From positions 93,694,641-93,758,640 of the forward strand of contig NC_081846.1 of assembly GCF_963259705.1 (NCBI RefSeq): a stretch of DNA of 64,000 nucleotides, in the 5' to 3' direction. Source of the stretch: Myotis daubentonii (taxonomy: Eukaryota > Chordata > Mammalia > Chiroptera > Vespertilionidae). This document shows positions 33,725 through 45,109 of the stretch, in pieces. Numbering within the stretch: position 1 is the first letter of the stretch; every line of letters begins with the position of its first letter. The position numbers and the translations under genes are program-made. Under the pieces are notes generated by a model. It did no database searches and was not told where the DNA came from. It saw nothing but the letters and a program-made list of their open reading frames with translations.

Positions 33725-36239
33725 CGGTGAGGAGCTTTTGTTAGTTTAAATAAAGACATTGCTACTAATAAATCAATTTTTTCTTTTATTTGGCAGAAAT
33801 TCCTTATGCAACCAAGCATATTATATTTTGAAATATTGCACTCGGGAAAAACTTCCAAATACATATCTAATTAAAAAATTTTCAACACTTAAAAACAGTT
33901 CTCAACATAATAGGATCTAATCTTGACCATGGAATCAATTACTCTTAATTTGTTTATGATATATGTGTAACTGTGGTTCTACTGAGAATTTAAGATATCT
34001 TTTAAAAATGTCTCTATCTACAAGCTTTTTAAGAAATACGAGCTCTATTGTCGGCCCTTATAAAGCCAACTGCTCAAAACATTGGTCTATCATGCCACTG
34101 AAATTATATTAAGACTGTGATTGCTAATTTATTAAGCATTAAAAATATCTTCTTAAAAATAGTATTAAATAAATCCGCGAGGCAAGCACACTTTCTGCCC
34201 CATCCTTATTTCCGCAGTAAAACTCTGCCTTAAAACTCCACCCCTGAAATCCCAGCCTGCCTCGGTGAGCAGGCATCCCTTCTGTGATTGGCTAAGTCAG
34301 AGGGCGGGGCCTTTGTTGTTCCAAGATGGCGGCCCCCAGGGGCGCGGCAGGCCATGTGGCCAACATGGCGGCTGCCAAGTCACGCAGCCCAACATTGTGG
34401 CTGTCTAAACTGTTCTCTGACAGAAAACATAATTTCCTCATTCTCACAATAAACAAGGGAAGAGCAAATCAAAACCCCTAAAAGATAGATGGCCAACATT
34501 ATATTGCAGACAAACAGTAATCTCATTAGCTGTTTACACCTTTAAAAATTATTTTAAAGAATATCAATTAAATTTAAACTGGTTTATGTATTAAAAAAAT
34601 TTTCAGTTGAGATCATAAAATTAATCCTCTTTTTTAAATCAGACCAAGAAGTAACATATTTTGAATTACTAATCATTTAAGAGGAAACACATTTTATTTT
34701 TTCAAAAACAAGTTATACATTAGATATTTAATTAATTTCTCCCGATTCAATTTGCACTTTAATCTTTCAGAGCTTACAAGTCAAATATTAGCAGTTCTTT
34801 GATTAACTACACTTTTACATTTTTAAGAATAAATTTTAAAATCTAATAATTAACTTTAAACCATGTTAAAAGTTAACATGGGGAAACTGAGAAGCAAACT
34901 TGTAGGTATTAAAAAATGACTACTGGCGGAAAGCTGATTTCAAAGGAGCCACCCTTTGGCCGCTTGACCTTTTCTGGGAAGGTCGGCTAGCAAAAGGTGT
35001 AGCCATTGAAATGCAAATTAACATTCCTAAAGATGGCTGCTGGCGGGAATTGGATTACCTGCATGCTAGGGGAAGGGCGTGTCTACCCCTCCCTCCATTA
35101 AAAAAGGGTGTAGCTTTAAACTTTTTAATGGCAAGAAAAGAGACCTTAAACTTTCAGAGCTTTATATCTTGGGTAGCAAATTAAATAGTTAGCATTTTTC
35201 AAATCAATACTTTTACATTTAAGGATACATTTCAAATAAAATATGAGGCATTTTCAATTAATAGATTAACTTCTATCATCTAGACTTCATACTAGGCATA
35301 CTCAGATCAACATTTCAGTATTATAAGTCTCAATACTTTTAGATGATTTGAACTTAAAAGTTTTAAGTTTCCAGCCAATAAGCCTGGCATAGCTGCTGAA
35401 TTTCAAAATGGTCACAATTTTCCTGCTGGGGAAGTCAGGAAGCAAACCCATAGCTATTCACATGTAAACTTGACTATCAACTTCCTGGTGATACTTGCCT
35501 CAGGGCGGGAAATTTCAAAAGAGCTACTTTAAATCGCCTCGGGAAGCCAGCCTGCATTTCTTTCTCAGGTTCATCTTCGCCATTTTTAAGGCCAAAACAG
35601 TCTCGGGTTTTTATTCTGTACACAGCAAAAGGTCAAGTTCAGCTCAAAACTATGCGCACTCGTTTTTAAACTGGCCTTTTCCCTTTATATGAGCACAGAA
35701 ATCCCAGATGCATTTATGAATTTGTAAAAGCTTTAAGTCATTAGCTGGAAAAAAAGGATAAAGATGGCGAAGAAGTGGCTTTCTTGGGGAGTGACGTCCA
35801 TATTGGATGGCCATGTGAGCTTCTTTCTTCCCTTCCCCCACATCCTGCTTTGGGGGAAGTTTCAGCAAATGACTCAGATGGCGCATTTTTCCTGAAGTCA
35901 TGCTTAATAGAAAAAGACATTTTAAATTTTTTCCTATTTCGCTTTCTAAAGCAATGGCTAGCACCCAAGTTTGCCTTAGCCAAAGTTTGGTGTTCCAAAC
36001 ATGTTCTCCAGTAATTTTTAAACAAAACATTAAGTAATCTCATTGTGGGAGAGCTTATAGCTCTGCCCTCTCCTGCCAACTTTGAATTTCTCCACACCAG
36101 AGGCGGATTCGGTAGCGGGGTTTTATTTCTTATTACAGATTTTAGATTCCAAATACAAATTAAGAGTTTAATTTGGACAAGAAACCACATTAAGATGACC
36201 ATGGCAATCTCTTATTTTTCCAGCCTGATTCAAAAGAGT
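33725..36239 (-). other. Non-coding interior of the provirus
   Basis: AT-rich sequence where pro and pol would be expected in a complete class II provirus. It has no retroviral motif I can see in any frame. It holds several short GC patches with GATGGC cores (for example near 34325, 34363, 35032, 35763 and 35809). This resembles the replaced interiors of non-autonomous LTR elements such as rodent ETn, by analogy only. Confidence 0.5.
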
Positions 36240-36708
36240 ACCTTTTAATATTCCAATTTCTTTATAATTTGGCCTTTTTGCACAGGTGATTCTATTAACG
36301 GCAAATTAAACATTTCAGGATTAGGACATGGAGGTGGAGGGAGCCATGAAGGCCATTCCTCCCATTTTTTCTTTTCCTTCTGCTCCTCTTAAGGAGTGGA
36401 GGGTGCAAGGGGGAGGAGATCTATCCTCCTTGACCTCTCCTAAAGCCTCTAGCAAATGAAATGCCGTGTTCCACAAGGGGAAACAATCTTTGCAAAATTC
36501 TGATTAACTTTTTGGCAAACTTTTAAGATCTGATGTACCTTTTTCAAGAAACCAATGGTTATGTTCTATAATAACATGCAAAAACTGTAAGAGATTACCT
36601 TCTAAAATTTTAACTCCTTAAGCATGCAAATCAAAAGTCTATAATAAAGTTTCTTACTTTTTAAAAAAGCCGAATCTACTTTTTTATTAAAGCCAAATCC
36701 TGCCCCAT
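36240..36708 (-). pseudogene. gag remnant (matrix N-terminus), class II type
   Basis: The minus-strand ATG at 36706-36708 begins MGQDLALIKK. It is followed, across several stops and shifts, by segments resembling the start of betaretroviral Gag matrix (for example HWFLEKGTSDLKS). It lies about 200 bp downstream of the primer-binding site, as expected for gag. Decayed and truncated. Confidence 0.45.
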
Positions 36709-36734
36709 TAGCCTGGTGAAAGAAAACGCTCCCA

Positions 36735-36746
36735 ACCTACTTACAG
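36735..36746 (-). promoter_or_regulatory. Leader splice donor candidate
   Basis: On the minus strand AGCTGTAAGTAG is a near-consensus 5' splice site, about 180 nt after the primer-binding site and just before the gag start. That is the usual place for the major retroviral donor. Confidence 0.5.
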
Positions 36747-36904
36747 CTCGTGACTTCTGAAGTTGATCCTGGGCATTGCGTGCAGTGAATTTCCCCCACC
36801 TTTTCTCGGTGAATTTTCCATTCCTTTTCTCGGTGAATTCTTTTTTCCTCACCTTTTTTCGGTGAAACTTCCTTTTTTCGCTCTAGCGAAACCTTCACTT
36901 CCAG

Positions 36905-36924
36905 TTTTCCCCTTTTGGGCGCCA
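36905..36924 (-). promoter_or_regulatory. Primer-binding site, tRNA-Lys-like
   Basis: Minus-strand TGGCGCCCAAAAGGGG starts two bases after the CA end of the 5' LTR. The TGGCGCCCAA core matches lysine-tRNA primer sites of class II retroviruses; the rest is degraded. Confidence 0.7.
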
Positions 36925-36926
36925 GA

Positions 36927-37354
36927 TGTTGAGTGTTTCCTTCCCACTTCCTGCATGGATCAGGGTTCAGGAACTGGAAGCAGAGCCGCACACAAATGAA
37001 AATGAAAAGACAAGAGATAATTTGGGAATATTGGGGGACCAGGCGGGCAAGTCCAACTCAAGGGGAAGGACTTTCACCGGTGCTCAGGCCTCACCAAGCT
37101 TTTATTGATCTGGGATGCACCCATAGCATAGCCCTTAGGCAGGCGACCCCTGGCAACAGGCAAACTAGCCCATCAGCAAGGATTTACATAATAATAAATG
37201 GGGGAGTAGTTTCAGCTACCACTGTCTGGACAAACAGAGGAGGTGCCTAGCTCCAACCTTTGCTAGGGCTTCAAAGGCACCCAGCCTTGGGGGGGGGGGG
37301 GGGGTATTCTGTCTACGCTTATCAGATAGTGAAGGCAATAACCAGTTTCCCACA
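36927..37354 (-). repeat. Proviral 5' LTR
   Basis: 428 bp, ends TG...CA. It is collinear with the LTR at 28592-29003 apart from about 10 substitutions, a 2-bp indel and an expanded poly-G run near 37289-37305. Confidence 0.92.
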
Positions 37355-39880
37355 CTCCAGGAACCATCACACCCAGGAACCATCACCTCCAGGAACCATC
37401 ACACCCAGGAACAATCACCTCCAGGAACCATCACCTCCAGGAACCATCACCTCCAGGAACCATCACACCCAGGAACCATCACCTCCAGGATCCATCACCT
37501 CCAGGATCCATCACCTCCAGGATCCATCACCTCCAGGAACCATCACCTCCAGGAACCATCATCTCCAGGAACCATCACACCCAGGAACAATCACCTCCAG
37601 GAACCATCACACCCAGGAACCATCACCTCCAGGAACCATCACACCCAGGAACCATCACCTCCAAGAACCATCACACCCAGGAACCATCACATCCAGGAAC
37701 CATCACCTCCAAGAACCATCACACCCAGGAACCATCACCTCCAGGAATCATCACACCCAGGAACCATCACACCCAGGAACCATCACCTCCAGGTACCATC
37801 ACACCCAGGATCCATCACACCCAGGAACCATCACATCCAGGAACCATCACACCCAGGAACCATCACCTCCAGGAACCATCACACCCAGGATCCATCACCT
37901 CCAGGAACCATCACACCCAGGAACCATCACACCCAGGAACCATAACCTCCAGGAACCATCACCTCCAGGATCCATCACCTCCAGGAACCATCACCTCCAG
38001 GAACCATCACACCCAGGAACCATCACCTCCAGGATCCATCACCTCCATGATCCATCACACCCAGGAACCATCACACCCAGGAACCATCACCTCCAGGAAT
38101 CATCACACCCAGGAACCATCACACCCAAGAACCATCACACCCAGGAACCATCACATCCAGGAACCATCACCTCCAAGAACCATCACACCCAGGAACCATC
38201 ACACCCAGGAACCATCACCTCCAGGAACCATCACCTCCAGGAACCATCACACCCAGGAACCATCACCTCCAGGAACCATCACACCCAGGAACCATCACAC
38301 CCAGGAACCATCACCTCCAGGAACCATCACCTCCAGGATCCATCACCTCCAGGAACCATCACCTCCAGGAACCATCACACCCAGGATCCATCACCTCCAT
38401 GATCCATCACACCCAGGAACCATCACACCCAGGAACCATCACCTCCAGGAATCATCACACCCAGGAACCATCACACCCAAGAACCATCACACCCAGGAAC
38501 CATCACCTCCAGGAACCATCACCTCCAGGAACCATCACACCCAGGATCCATCACCTCCATGATCCATCACACCCAGGAACCATCACATCCAGGAACCATC
38601 ACCTCCAAGAACCATCACACCCAGGAACCATCACACCCAGGAACCATCACCTCCAGGAACCATCACACCCAGGAACCATCACACCCAGGAACCATCACCT
38701 CCAGGAACCATCACACCCAGGAACCATCACACCCAGGAACCATCACCTCCAGGAACCATCACACCCAGGATCCATCACCTCCAGGAACCATCACACCCAG
38801 GAGCCATCACCTCCATGATCCATCACACCCAGGAACCATCACACCCAGGAACCATCACCTCCAGGAATCATCACACCCAGGAACCATCACACCCAAGAAC
38901 CATCACACCCAGGAACCATCACCTCCAGGAACCATCACCTCCAGGAACCATCACACCCAGGATCCATCACACCCAGGAACCATCACCTCCAGGAACCATC
39001 ACCTCCAGGAACCATCACACCCAGGAACCATCACCTCCAGGAACCATCACACCCAGGAACCATCACACCCAGGAACCATCACCTCCAGGAACCATCACCT
39101 CCAGGAACCATCACACCCAGGAACCATCACATCCAGGAACCATCACCTCCAAGAACCATCACACCCAGGAACCATCACACCCAGGAACCATCACACCCAG
39201 AAACCATAACCTCCAGGAACCATCACACCCAGGAACCATCACCTCCAGGAACCATCACACCCAGGAACCATCACACCCAGGAACCATCACCTCCAGGAAC
39301 CATCACCTCCAGGAACCATCACACCCAGGATCCATCACACCCAGGAACCATCACCTCCAGGAACCATCACACCCAGGAACCATCACACCCAGGAATCATC
39401 ACACCCAGGAACCATCACACCCAGAAACCATAACCTCCAGGAACCATCACCTCCAGGATCCATCACACCCAGGAACCATAACCTCCAGGAACCATCACAC
39501 CCAGGAACCATCACATCCAGGAACCATCACATCCAGGAACCATCACCTCCAGGAACCATCACACCCAGGAACCATAACCTCCAGGAACCATCACACCCAG
39601 GAACCATCACCTCCAGGAACCATCACCTCCAGGAACCATCACACCCAGGAACCATCACCTCTAGGAACCATCACACCCAGGAACCATAACCTCCAGGAAC
39701 CATCACACCCAGGAACCATCACACCCAGGAACCATCACCTCCAGGTACCATCACACCCAGGAACCATCACACCCAGGAACCATCACCTCCAGGAACCATC
39801 ACATCCAGGCACCATCACCTCCACTCTCTTCACATCCAGGCACCATCACCTCCACTCTCTTCACATCCAGGAACCATCCA
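37355..39880. repeat. 16-bp minisatellite, main array
   Basis: About 158 units of GGAACCATCAC followed by CTCCA or ACCCA, in mixed order. The period is strictly 16, so all three frames cycle and long open frames appear; these are by-products. Higher-order copies are marked by a rare TCCATGATCC variant at 38044, 38396, 38556 and 38812. Those spacings are 352, 160 and 256 bp, all multiples of 16. The array ends with units broken by CTCTCTTCACATCC near 39820-39875. Confidence 0.95.
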
Positions 39881-40031
39881 ACTAGGTTTTCGATAAAGGA
39901 ATGAATTACCCTATGAGACTATTTGTGGGAAAGGAGTAGTGGGGAAAGCCTGGCATTGAGGCATAGGGATGGTGACTTCCACATTAGCAGAGACCCACAT
40001 TGTCCACACATGGCCCTCAGTGTGCTCAACG

Positions 40032-40138
40032 ACCTAAAGTCCCGGGAATTCTTCATATAAGGTCAGGTAACTGTTCTCCAGACCTCCTATTAGCTGCACC
40101 TCTCTCCCTGTCTCTCTCTGGTTCCTGTGCCGGACAGG
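40032..40138. repeat. 107-bp direct repeat, copy 1
   Basis: Starts ACCTAAAGTCCCGGGAATTC and ends GTGCCGGACAGG. It is about 94 percent identical by eye to 40722-40828, starting 690 bp further on. 39881-41028 has no recognised gene. Confidence 0.9.
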
Positions 40139-40721
40139 CCTCTTCCCCTTCTTTCCTATCAGGCACACCTGATTAGCCCCTCAACGTTCAGCTCTCTCAT
40201 TACTTCCCTAAGCAGCACCACCTGCACCTCGCCTTCTGCCCGTCCTATCTTCACTCTGTCACTCTGGGGCTGGTACATCGGTCTATGTTGCACTTAAGGG
40301 TCCGATGTTTCAAACTAGTCACTGAAATGTCCGCCCCTTCTCCAAGGACCTGAGTGTGTGCATTGTGACACAAGAGCAAGGCACCCCAGGCCCAGCTCTG
40401 TGCCAGATGCAGGGTAAAGGGTCTGTGTTTGGGCAACTGAATGGAATTGCATTGAATTCAAATTTTTGCAGTCTTGTGTGTGAAATCTTAAATGCCTGAG
40501 GTTCAGAGAACTGAGTTTTATAGTTTTATTTACAGTTTTCTAGAATTCCATTTTCTGGCATTTCATCTCTCCAAGAATTAGGACCCCAGCAGGTGTGATC
40601 TGACCCCAAGAGAAAGGCAGAGATAGAAATGGGAGTGAGTGAAGGTCAGGAAAGAGGGTGGCACCAGAGAAGGTGCTGGGCTCGCCCCCACACAAGCACT
40701 GACATATACACTGTGGGGAGA

Positions 40722-40828
40722 ACCTAAAGTCCAGAGAATTCTTCATATAAGGTCATGTAACTGTTCTCCAGACCTCCTATTAGCTGCACCACTCTCCATG
40801 TCTCTCTCTGATTCCTGTGCCGGACAGG
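40722..40828. repeat. 107-bp direct repeat, copy 2
   Basis: The same length as copy 1 with no indel and about six substitutions. The sequence between the copies does not look duplicated. Confidence 0.9.
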
Positions 40829-41028
40829 TGCTCCAGAGAGACAGGTGTGTGCTGGGTGAACAGCTGCGGAACCACAAACGAGACAACGGTTGAATGGAGA
40901 AGTGTGGGAGCCCACACCCTCTGGGAACTGTGAGAACTCCCCTGAATGGGGGTGTCCGTGGGCATCCTGTTTACCTTCACCCCCCCTTCAACAAAACCAG
41001 CAGGAGCTCGGCACCTGAAAGATCACCA

Positions 41029-42014
41029 CAGCACCCTCAGGGACAGCACACTCAGCCACAGCATACTCAGCCAGGGCACACTCAGCCAGGGCACACTCAG
41101 CCACGGCACACTCAAGCACAGAACACTCAAGCACAGAACACTCAGGCAGGGCACACTCAGCCACGGCACACTCAGCCACGGCCCACTCAGCTACGGCACA
41201 CTCAGTCACGGCACACTCAGCCAGGGCACACTCAGCCACGGCACACTCAGTCACGGCACACTCAGCCACGGCACACTCAGTCACAGCACACTCAGCCATG
41301 GCACACTCAGTCAGGGCACACTCAGCCACGGCACACTCAGCCATGGCACACTCAGCCACGGCACACTCAGGTACAGCACACTCAGCCACAGCACACTCAG
41401 CCACGGCACACTCAGCCACGGCACACTCAGTCATGGCACACTCAGCCACGGCACACTCAGTCACAGCACACTCAGCCACAGCACATTCAGTCACGGCACA
41501 CTCAGTCACGGCACACTCAGCCACGGCACACTCAGCCATAGCACACTCAGTCACGGCACACTCAGTCACGGCACACTCAGCCACGGCACACTCAGCCACG
41601 GCACACTCAGCCATAGCACACTCAGCCACGGCACACTCAGCCATAGCACACTCAGCCACGGCACACTCAGGCACAGCACACTCAGCCACGGCACACTCAG
41701 CCAGGGCACACTCAGCCACAGCACACTCAGCCACGGCACACTCAGGCACGGCACACTCAGGCACAGCACACTCAGCCACAGCACACTCAGCCATAGCACA
41801 GTCAGCCACGGCACACTCAGGCACAGCACACTCAGCCACAGCACACTCAGCCACGGCACACTCAGCCACGGCACACTCAGTCAGGGCACACTCAGCCACG
41901 GCACACTCAGCCATAGCACACTCAGGCACAGCACACTCAGGCACAGCACACTCAGCCATAGCACACTCAGGCACAGCACACTCAGCCACAGCACACTCAG
42001 GCACAGCACACACT
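41029..42014. repeat. 15-bp minisatellite
   Basis: About 65 units of GGCACACTCAGCCAC. Phase is kept exactly from 41101 to 42000, with no indel seen; variation is by substitution at three or four positions. Because 15 is a multiple of three, long frames stay open on both strands (five-residue periods), with no coding signal. Confidence 0.95.
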
Positions 42015-42022
42015 CAGGGGAT

Positions 42023-42655
42023 AGGACAGTGTCTGTGGGCACAGCCCCTGGTCAGGGCAGGACAGTGTCTGTGGGCACAGCCCCTGGTCAGGGAGTGGGG
42101 CAGTGTCTGTGGGCACAGCCCCTGGTCAGGGAGTGGGGCAGTGTCTGTGGGCACAGCCCCTGGTCAGGGAGTGGGGCAGTGTCTGTGGGTGCAGCCCCTG
42201 GTCAGGGCAGGACAGTGTCTGTGGGCACAGCCCCTGGTCAGGGAATGGGACAGTGTCTGTGGGCACAGCCCCTGGTCAGGGAGCGGGACAGTGTCTGTGG
42301 GCACAGTCCCTGGTCAGGGAGTGGGGAAGTGTCTGTGGGCACAGCCCCTGGTCAGGGAGTGGGGCAGTGTCTGTGGGCACAGCCCCTGGTCAGGGAGTGG
42401 GGCAGTGTCTGTGGGCGCAGCCCCTGGTCAGGGTGTGGGAAAGTGTCTGTGGGCACAGCCCCTGGTCAGGGAGTGGGGAAGTGTCTGTGGGCACAGCCCC
42501 TGGTCAGGGAGTGGGGAAGTGTCTGTGGGCACAGCCCCTGGTCAGGGAGTGGGGAAGTGTCTGTGGGCACAGCCCCTGGTCAGGGAGTGGGGAAGTGTCT
42601 GTGGGCGCAGCCCCTGGTCAGGGAGTGGGGAAGTGTCTGTGGGCGCAGCCCCTGC
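42023..42655. repeat. 38-bp minisatellite
   Basis: About 17 units built on CAGTGTCTGTGGGCACAGCC then CCTGGTCAGGGAGTGGGG, with 36-bp variants lacking part of the GGGAGTGG end. It follows the 15-bp array directly. 42656-43479 has no recognised gene. Confidence 0.95.
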
Positions 42656-43625
42656 ACCCAGGGTGCGGGCAGGAGATGTGGCCGGAGCTGGCCGCGTGCA
42701 TGGGCAGCCCCACCTGGGACGCGCTGGTGGCATTGCTCTACTCCTTGGCATGATTTTGTCCGTGGCTTGCTTCCAGTCTGTTCCTTTCCCGTTTTGGGCT
42801 TCTTTGCTGACATCAAGCTCTACTAATAATTAGGTGCTTCAGAAGCTCAGGAGGAGGCCGGTAGCTGGGGCAGGATGTGGGTGTGGAGGCAGCTGGGAGC
42901 ACAGTGGCCTTTAAACCTGGAAGAATCTCTCTAGTGCCCTCTTGGGGCCACTTCTGAGAACTGCAGTGGAAGCAGCTAAATCACGAGCTCCCTTTTCTTT
43001 ACTTCCAGCTTAGGGAGAAGACCAATCTAACGTGGCATAAAGTCTGAGCTGGAGATCTTTTCTGAATAAAACAATGGTTTTAAAATTTTCAAGAGTTTAT
43101 GTAGCAGTGACAGGGCCCGAGCCGCGGCCAGGAAATTAAATTTCTCCCGGGAAACTGAAGTTCCTGATGGGTAGGATTCAGCAAATAGTTCAGTTCTTGT
43201 TTTAGCCAATATCTGGATAAAATCAGTTTTACAGTGAAAATAATTCTGGTGTTTGCCCTTAAGAAGAACTCAACGTCCATTTTCTCCAGGCCCGCCAGGC
43301 CCTTGTCTGCCATCCTCGCCCACCACCCAGCACGTACTGCCCCTTCTCCAGGCTGCGCGCTCCTGTACCTCTAACCCACTGTGACTGCTGGCAAGTCTGG
43401 GTGCCGGTTTGTCTCTGGGTGTATAGTGCCCAGGAGTTTCCCCTGCAAAAGGCCCACGGCCCACAGAAGTGTGAACGCAGATGGTCAAACCCAACAATGT
43501 CGCTTCTAGGAATGTATCTTCCTGAGAAACACACTAGTGTGACATTCTAGTTGAATACTGGCACTCTTATAGTGTTTTTAACAGCAAAATATTGGCAATA
43601 ATATGACTGCCTCTCAACAAGAGAA

Positions 43626-43792
43626 TCCTAAATAATAAAAGCGTATTATGCAAATTGTCCCCCCGACCAGAGTTCTTCCAGGAGTTCGGCCAGGGAGCAG
43701 GCTGGCTGGAGGAAGGGAGGGAGGCTCCGGCTGGCAGCTGGCAGCTGTGAGGGACTGTACCAGTGCACAAATTCCATGCACTGGGCCTCTAG
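43626..43792 (+). mobile_element. 167-bp non-autonomous Helitron (HeliBat-like)
   Basis: It begins TCCTAAATAATAAAAG and ends GGGCCTCTAG. It lies between A (43625) and T (43793) with no TSD. A 3' hairpin CAGTGCA...TGCACTG sits 10 bp before the CTAG end. All are Helitron hallmarks, and among mammals such elements are known from vespertilionid bats. Confidence 0.9.
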
Positions 43793-43897
43793 TAGAAAAT
43801 AAATTGTGGTACAATACAATGAAATACCTGGTAGCCAAAAAAAGAGAGTGATGTGGAAAGTCTACAAGATACATTGTTATGTAAAGAAAGTGCATAA

Positions 43898-44147
43898 GCC
43901 CTAGCTGGTTTGCTCAGTGGATAAAGCATTGGCCTGCAGACCAAAGGGTCCCAGGTTCGATTCCAGCCAAGGGCATGTACCTCGGTTGCAGGCTCCTCCT
44001 GGCTGGGCCCAGGTCGGGCTCGTATAGGAGGCAACCAATCGATGTGTTTCTCTGGCATAGATACTTCTCTGTCTTCCCCTCTCCCTTCCACTGTCTCCAA
44101 AAATCAATGGAAAAACATCCTTGAGTGAGGAGTGTTTTTTTTAAAAG
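43898..44147 (+). mobile_element. VES-type SINE
   Basis: GCCCTAGCTGGTTTGCTCAG head, B box GGTTCGATTCC, CT-rich body, short A/T tail. Confidence 0.9.
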
Positions 44148-44169
44148 TGCACACAGCATGTTAGCATAG

Positions 44170-44170
<1 letters not shown>

Positions 44171-44210
<40 letters not shown>
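44171..44210. repeat. (TG)n microsatellite
   Basis: About 20 TG units followed by a CT-rich stretch. Confidence 0.95.
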
Positions 44211-44212
<2 letters not shown>

Positions 44213-44526
44213 TTTCTCTCTTTCAGAAATGTGCTAAAGGCGCGACATAAATCCATCGCTGAAAAGTATTGACCGTTCACAGGCATGGCTGATAATGGTT
44301 CTGTGGGTTGGAACCTTGGATGTCTGGGAATAGCTATCTTATTTGTAGCTCTGAGACCCTGTACATCATTGTGTTGTAGGCGGCTGGAAACAGCACCAGG
44401 AGCTAGACTAGTGGAGTCAGATTGGACCTGGGTTCCGTAACCTCAGTACTTAAGTTCTGGCTAGGAAAGAATTAAGAGGCAAGACTCAAACTATAAGAGT
44501 ACATTTATTTATAAAATCACAGAGGT

Positions 44527-44681
44527 AGCCCGGCCGGTGTGGCTCATTGGTTGAGCATCAACCCATGAACTAGGAGGTCACAGTTCAATTCCCAGTCAGG
44601 GCACTTGCCTGGGTTGCGGGCTTTATCCCAAGTAGGGGGCGTGCAGGAGGCAGCTAATCAATGATTCTCTCTCATCATTGA

Positions 44682-44730
<49 letters not shown>

Positions 44731-44751
44731 AATCAATAAAAACATAAAAAA
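44527..44751 (+). mobile_element. VES-type SINE with 16-bp TSD
   Basis: Flanked by exact copies of ATAAAATCACAGAGGT (44511-44526 and 44752-44767). It contains an expanded (CT)n run at about 44686-44725. The exact TSD suggests a recent insertion. Confidence 0.93.
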
Positions 44752-45109
44752 ATAAAATCACAGAGGTGGAAGAAGTAATTCCTAGAAGAAATGGGCTTAG
44801 GAAACACGATATAGAAGCAAAGGAAAGGAAGGGCCCTTGGAGCTTGGGAGTGAGGAGGCTAATGGTAAGGTGCCCGGGGGGGGGCAGAGGAGGAAGGGAA
44901 GGGCATAGGCATGCTCCCAGGAGGGAGGCACACAGGTCCTCCTTCCCAAGGGTTTAAAGGGTGGAGATTGTAGGGGAGGACCGAGGGCAAGACCTCAATA
45001 GGTTTTGCTGTATACAACTGAGGCCCAGATGTTATCTCTAGGGAGGAAAAGTCAGGGTCCAACCACAGGACCAGTGAGTGGTGTGCTAGGGGAGGACAGG
45101 CCACTCACC

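Larger units (their letters stand above)
28592..37354 (-). mobile_element. Class II (betaretrovirus-like) provirus, defective, with a HAL1 inside
   Basis: Two direct LTRs (28592-29003 and 36927-37354) bound an interior read on the minus strand. Both LTRs have TG...CA ends. The TSD is CTCCAG (28586-28591 and 37355-37360); six bases is the class II size. A lysine-tRNA-like primer-binding site and a polypurine tract are in the right places. Gag N-terminal (36240-36708) and Env N-terminal (30800-31070) remnants are recognisable. I find no protease, reverse transcriptase or integrase: between HAL1 and the gag remnant there is about 2.5 kb of AT-rich non-coding text with several GATGGC motifs. It is therefore a non-autonomous derivative. 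HAL1 (31506-33715) inserted later. Confidence 0.88.
43480..44260 (+). mobile_element. Ancient L1 ORF2/3' fragment
   Basis: Pieces such as CTTCTAGGAATGTATCTTCC and GTGGTACAATACAATGAAAT match the end of L1 ORF2 in old families. It is split by a Helitron (43626-43792), a VES SINE (43898-44147) and a TG microsatellite. Confidence 0.65.

Noticed and set aside
37260..39885. Open frames with repeated HHTQEPSPPG-type text
   Set aside because: A stop-free 16-bp unit cycles through all frames every 48 bp. No start context or conserved flank supports a protein.
37355..42655. CRISPR-like regular repeats
   Set aside because: There are no unique spacers between conserved repeats; these are directly adjoining minisatellite units in a mammalian genome.
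40946..42833. Plus-strand open frames of 511 and 626 codons across two minisatellites
   Set aside because: Two overlapping frames of similar length run through both arrays and unrelated DNA; the stop-free units explain them.
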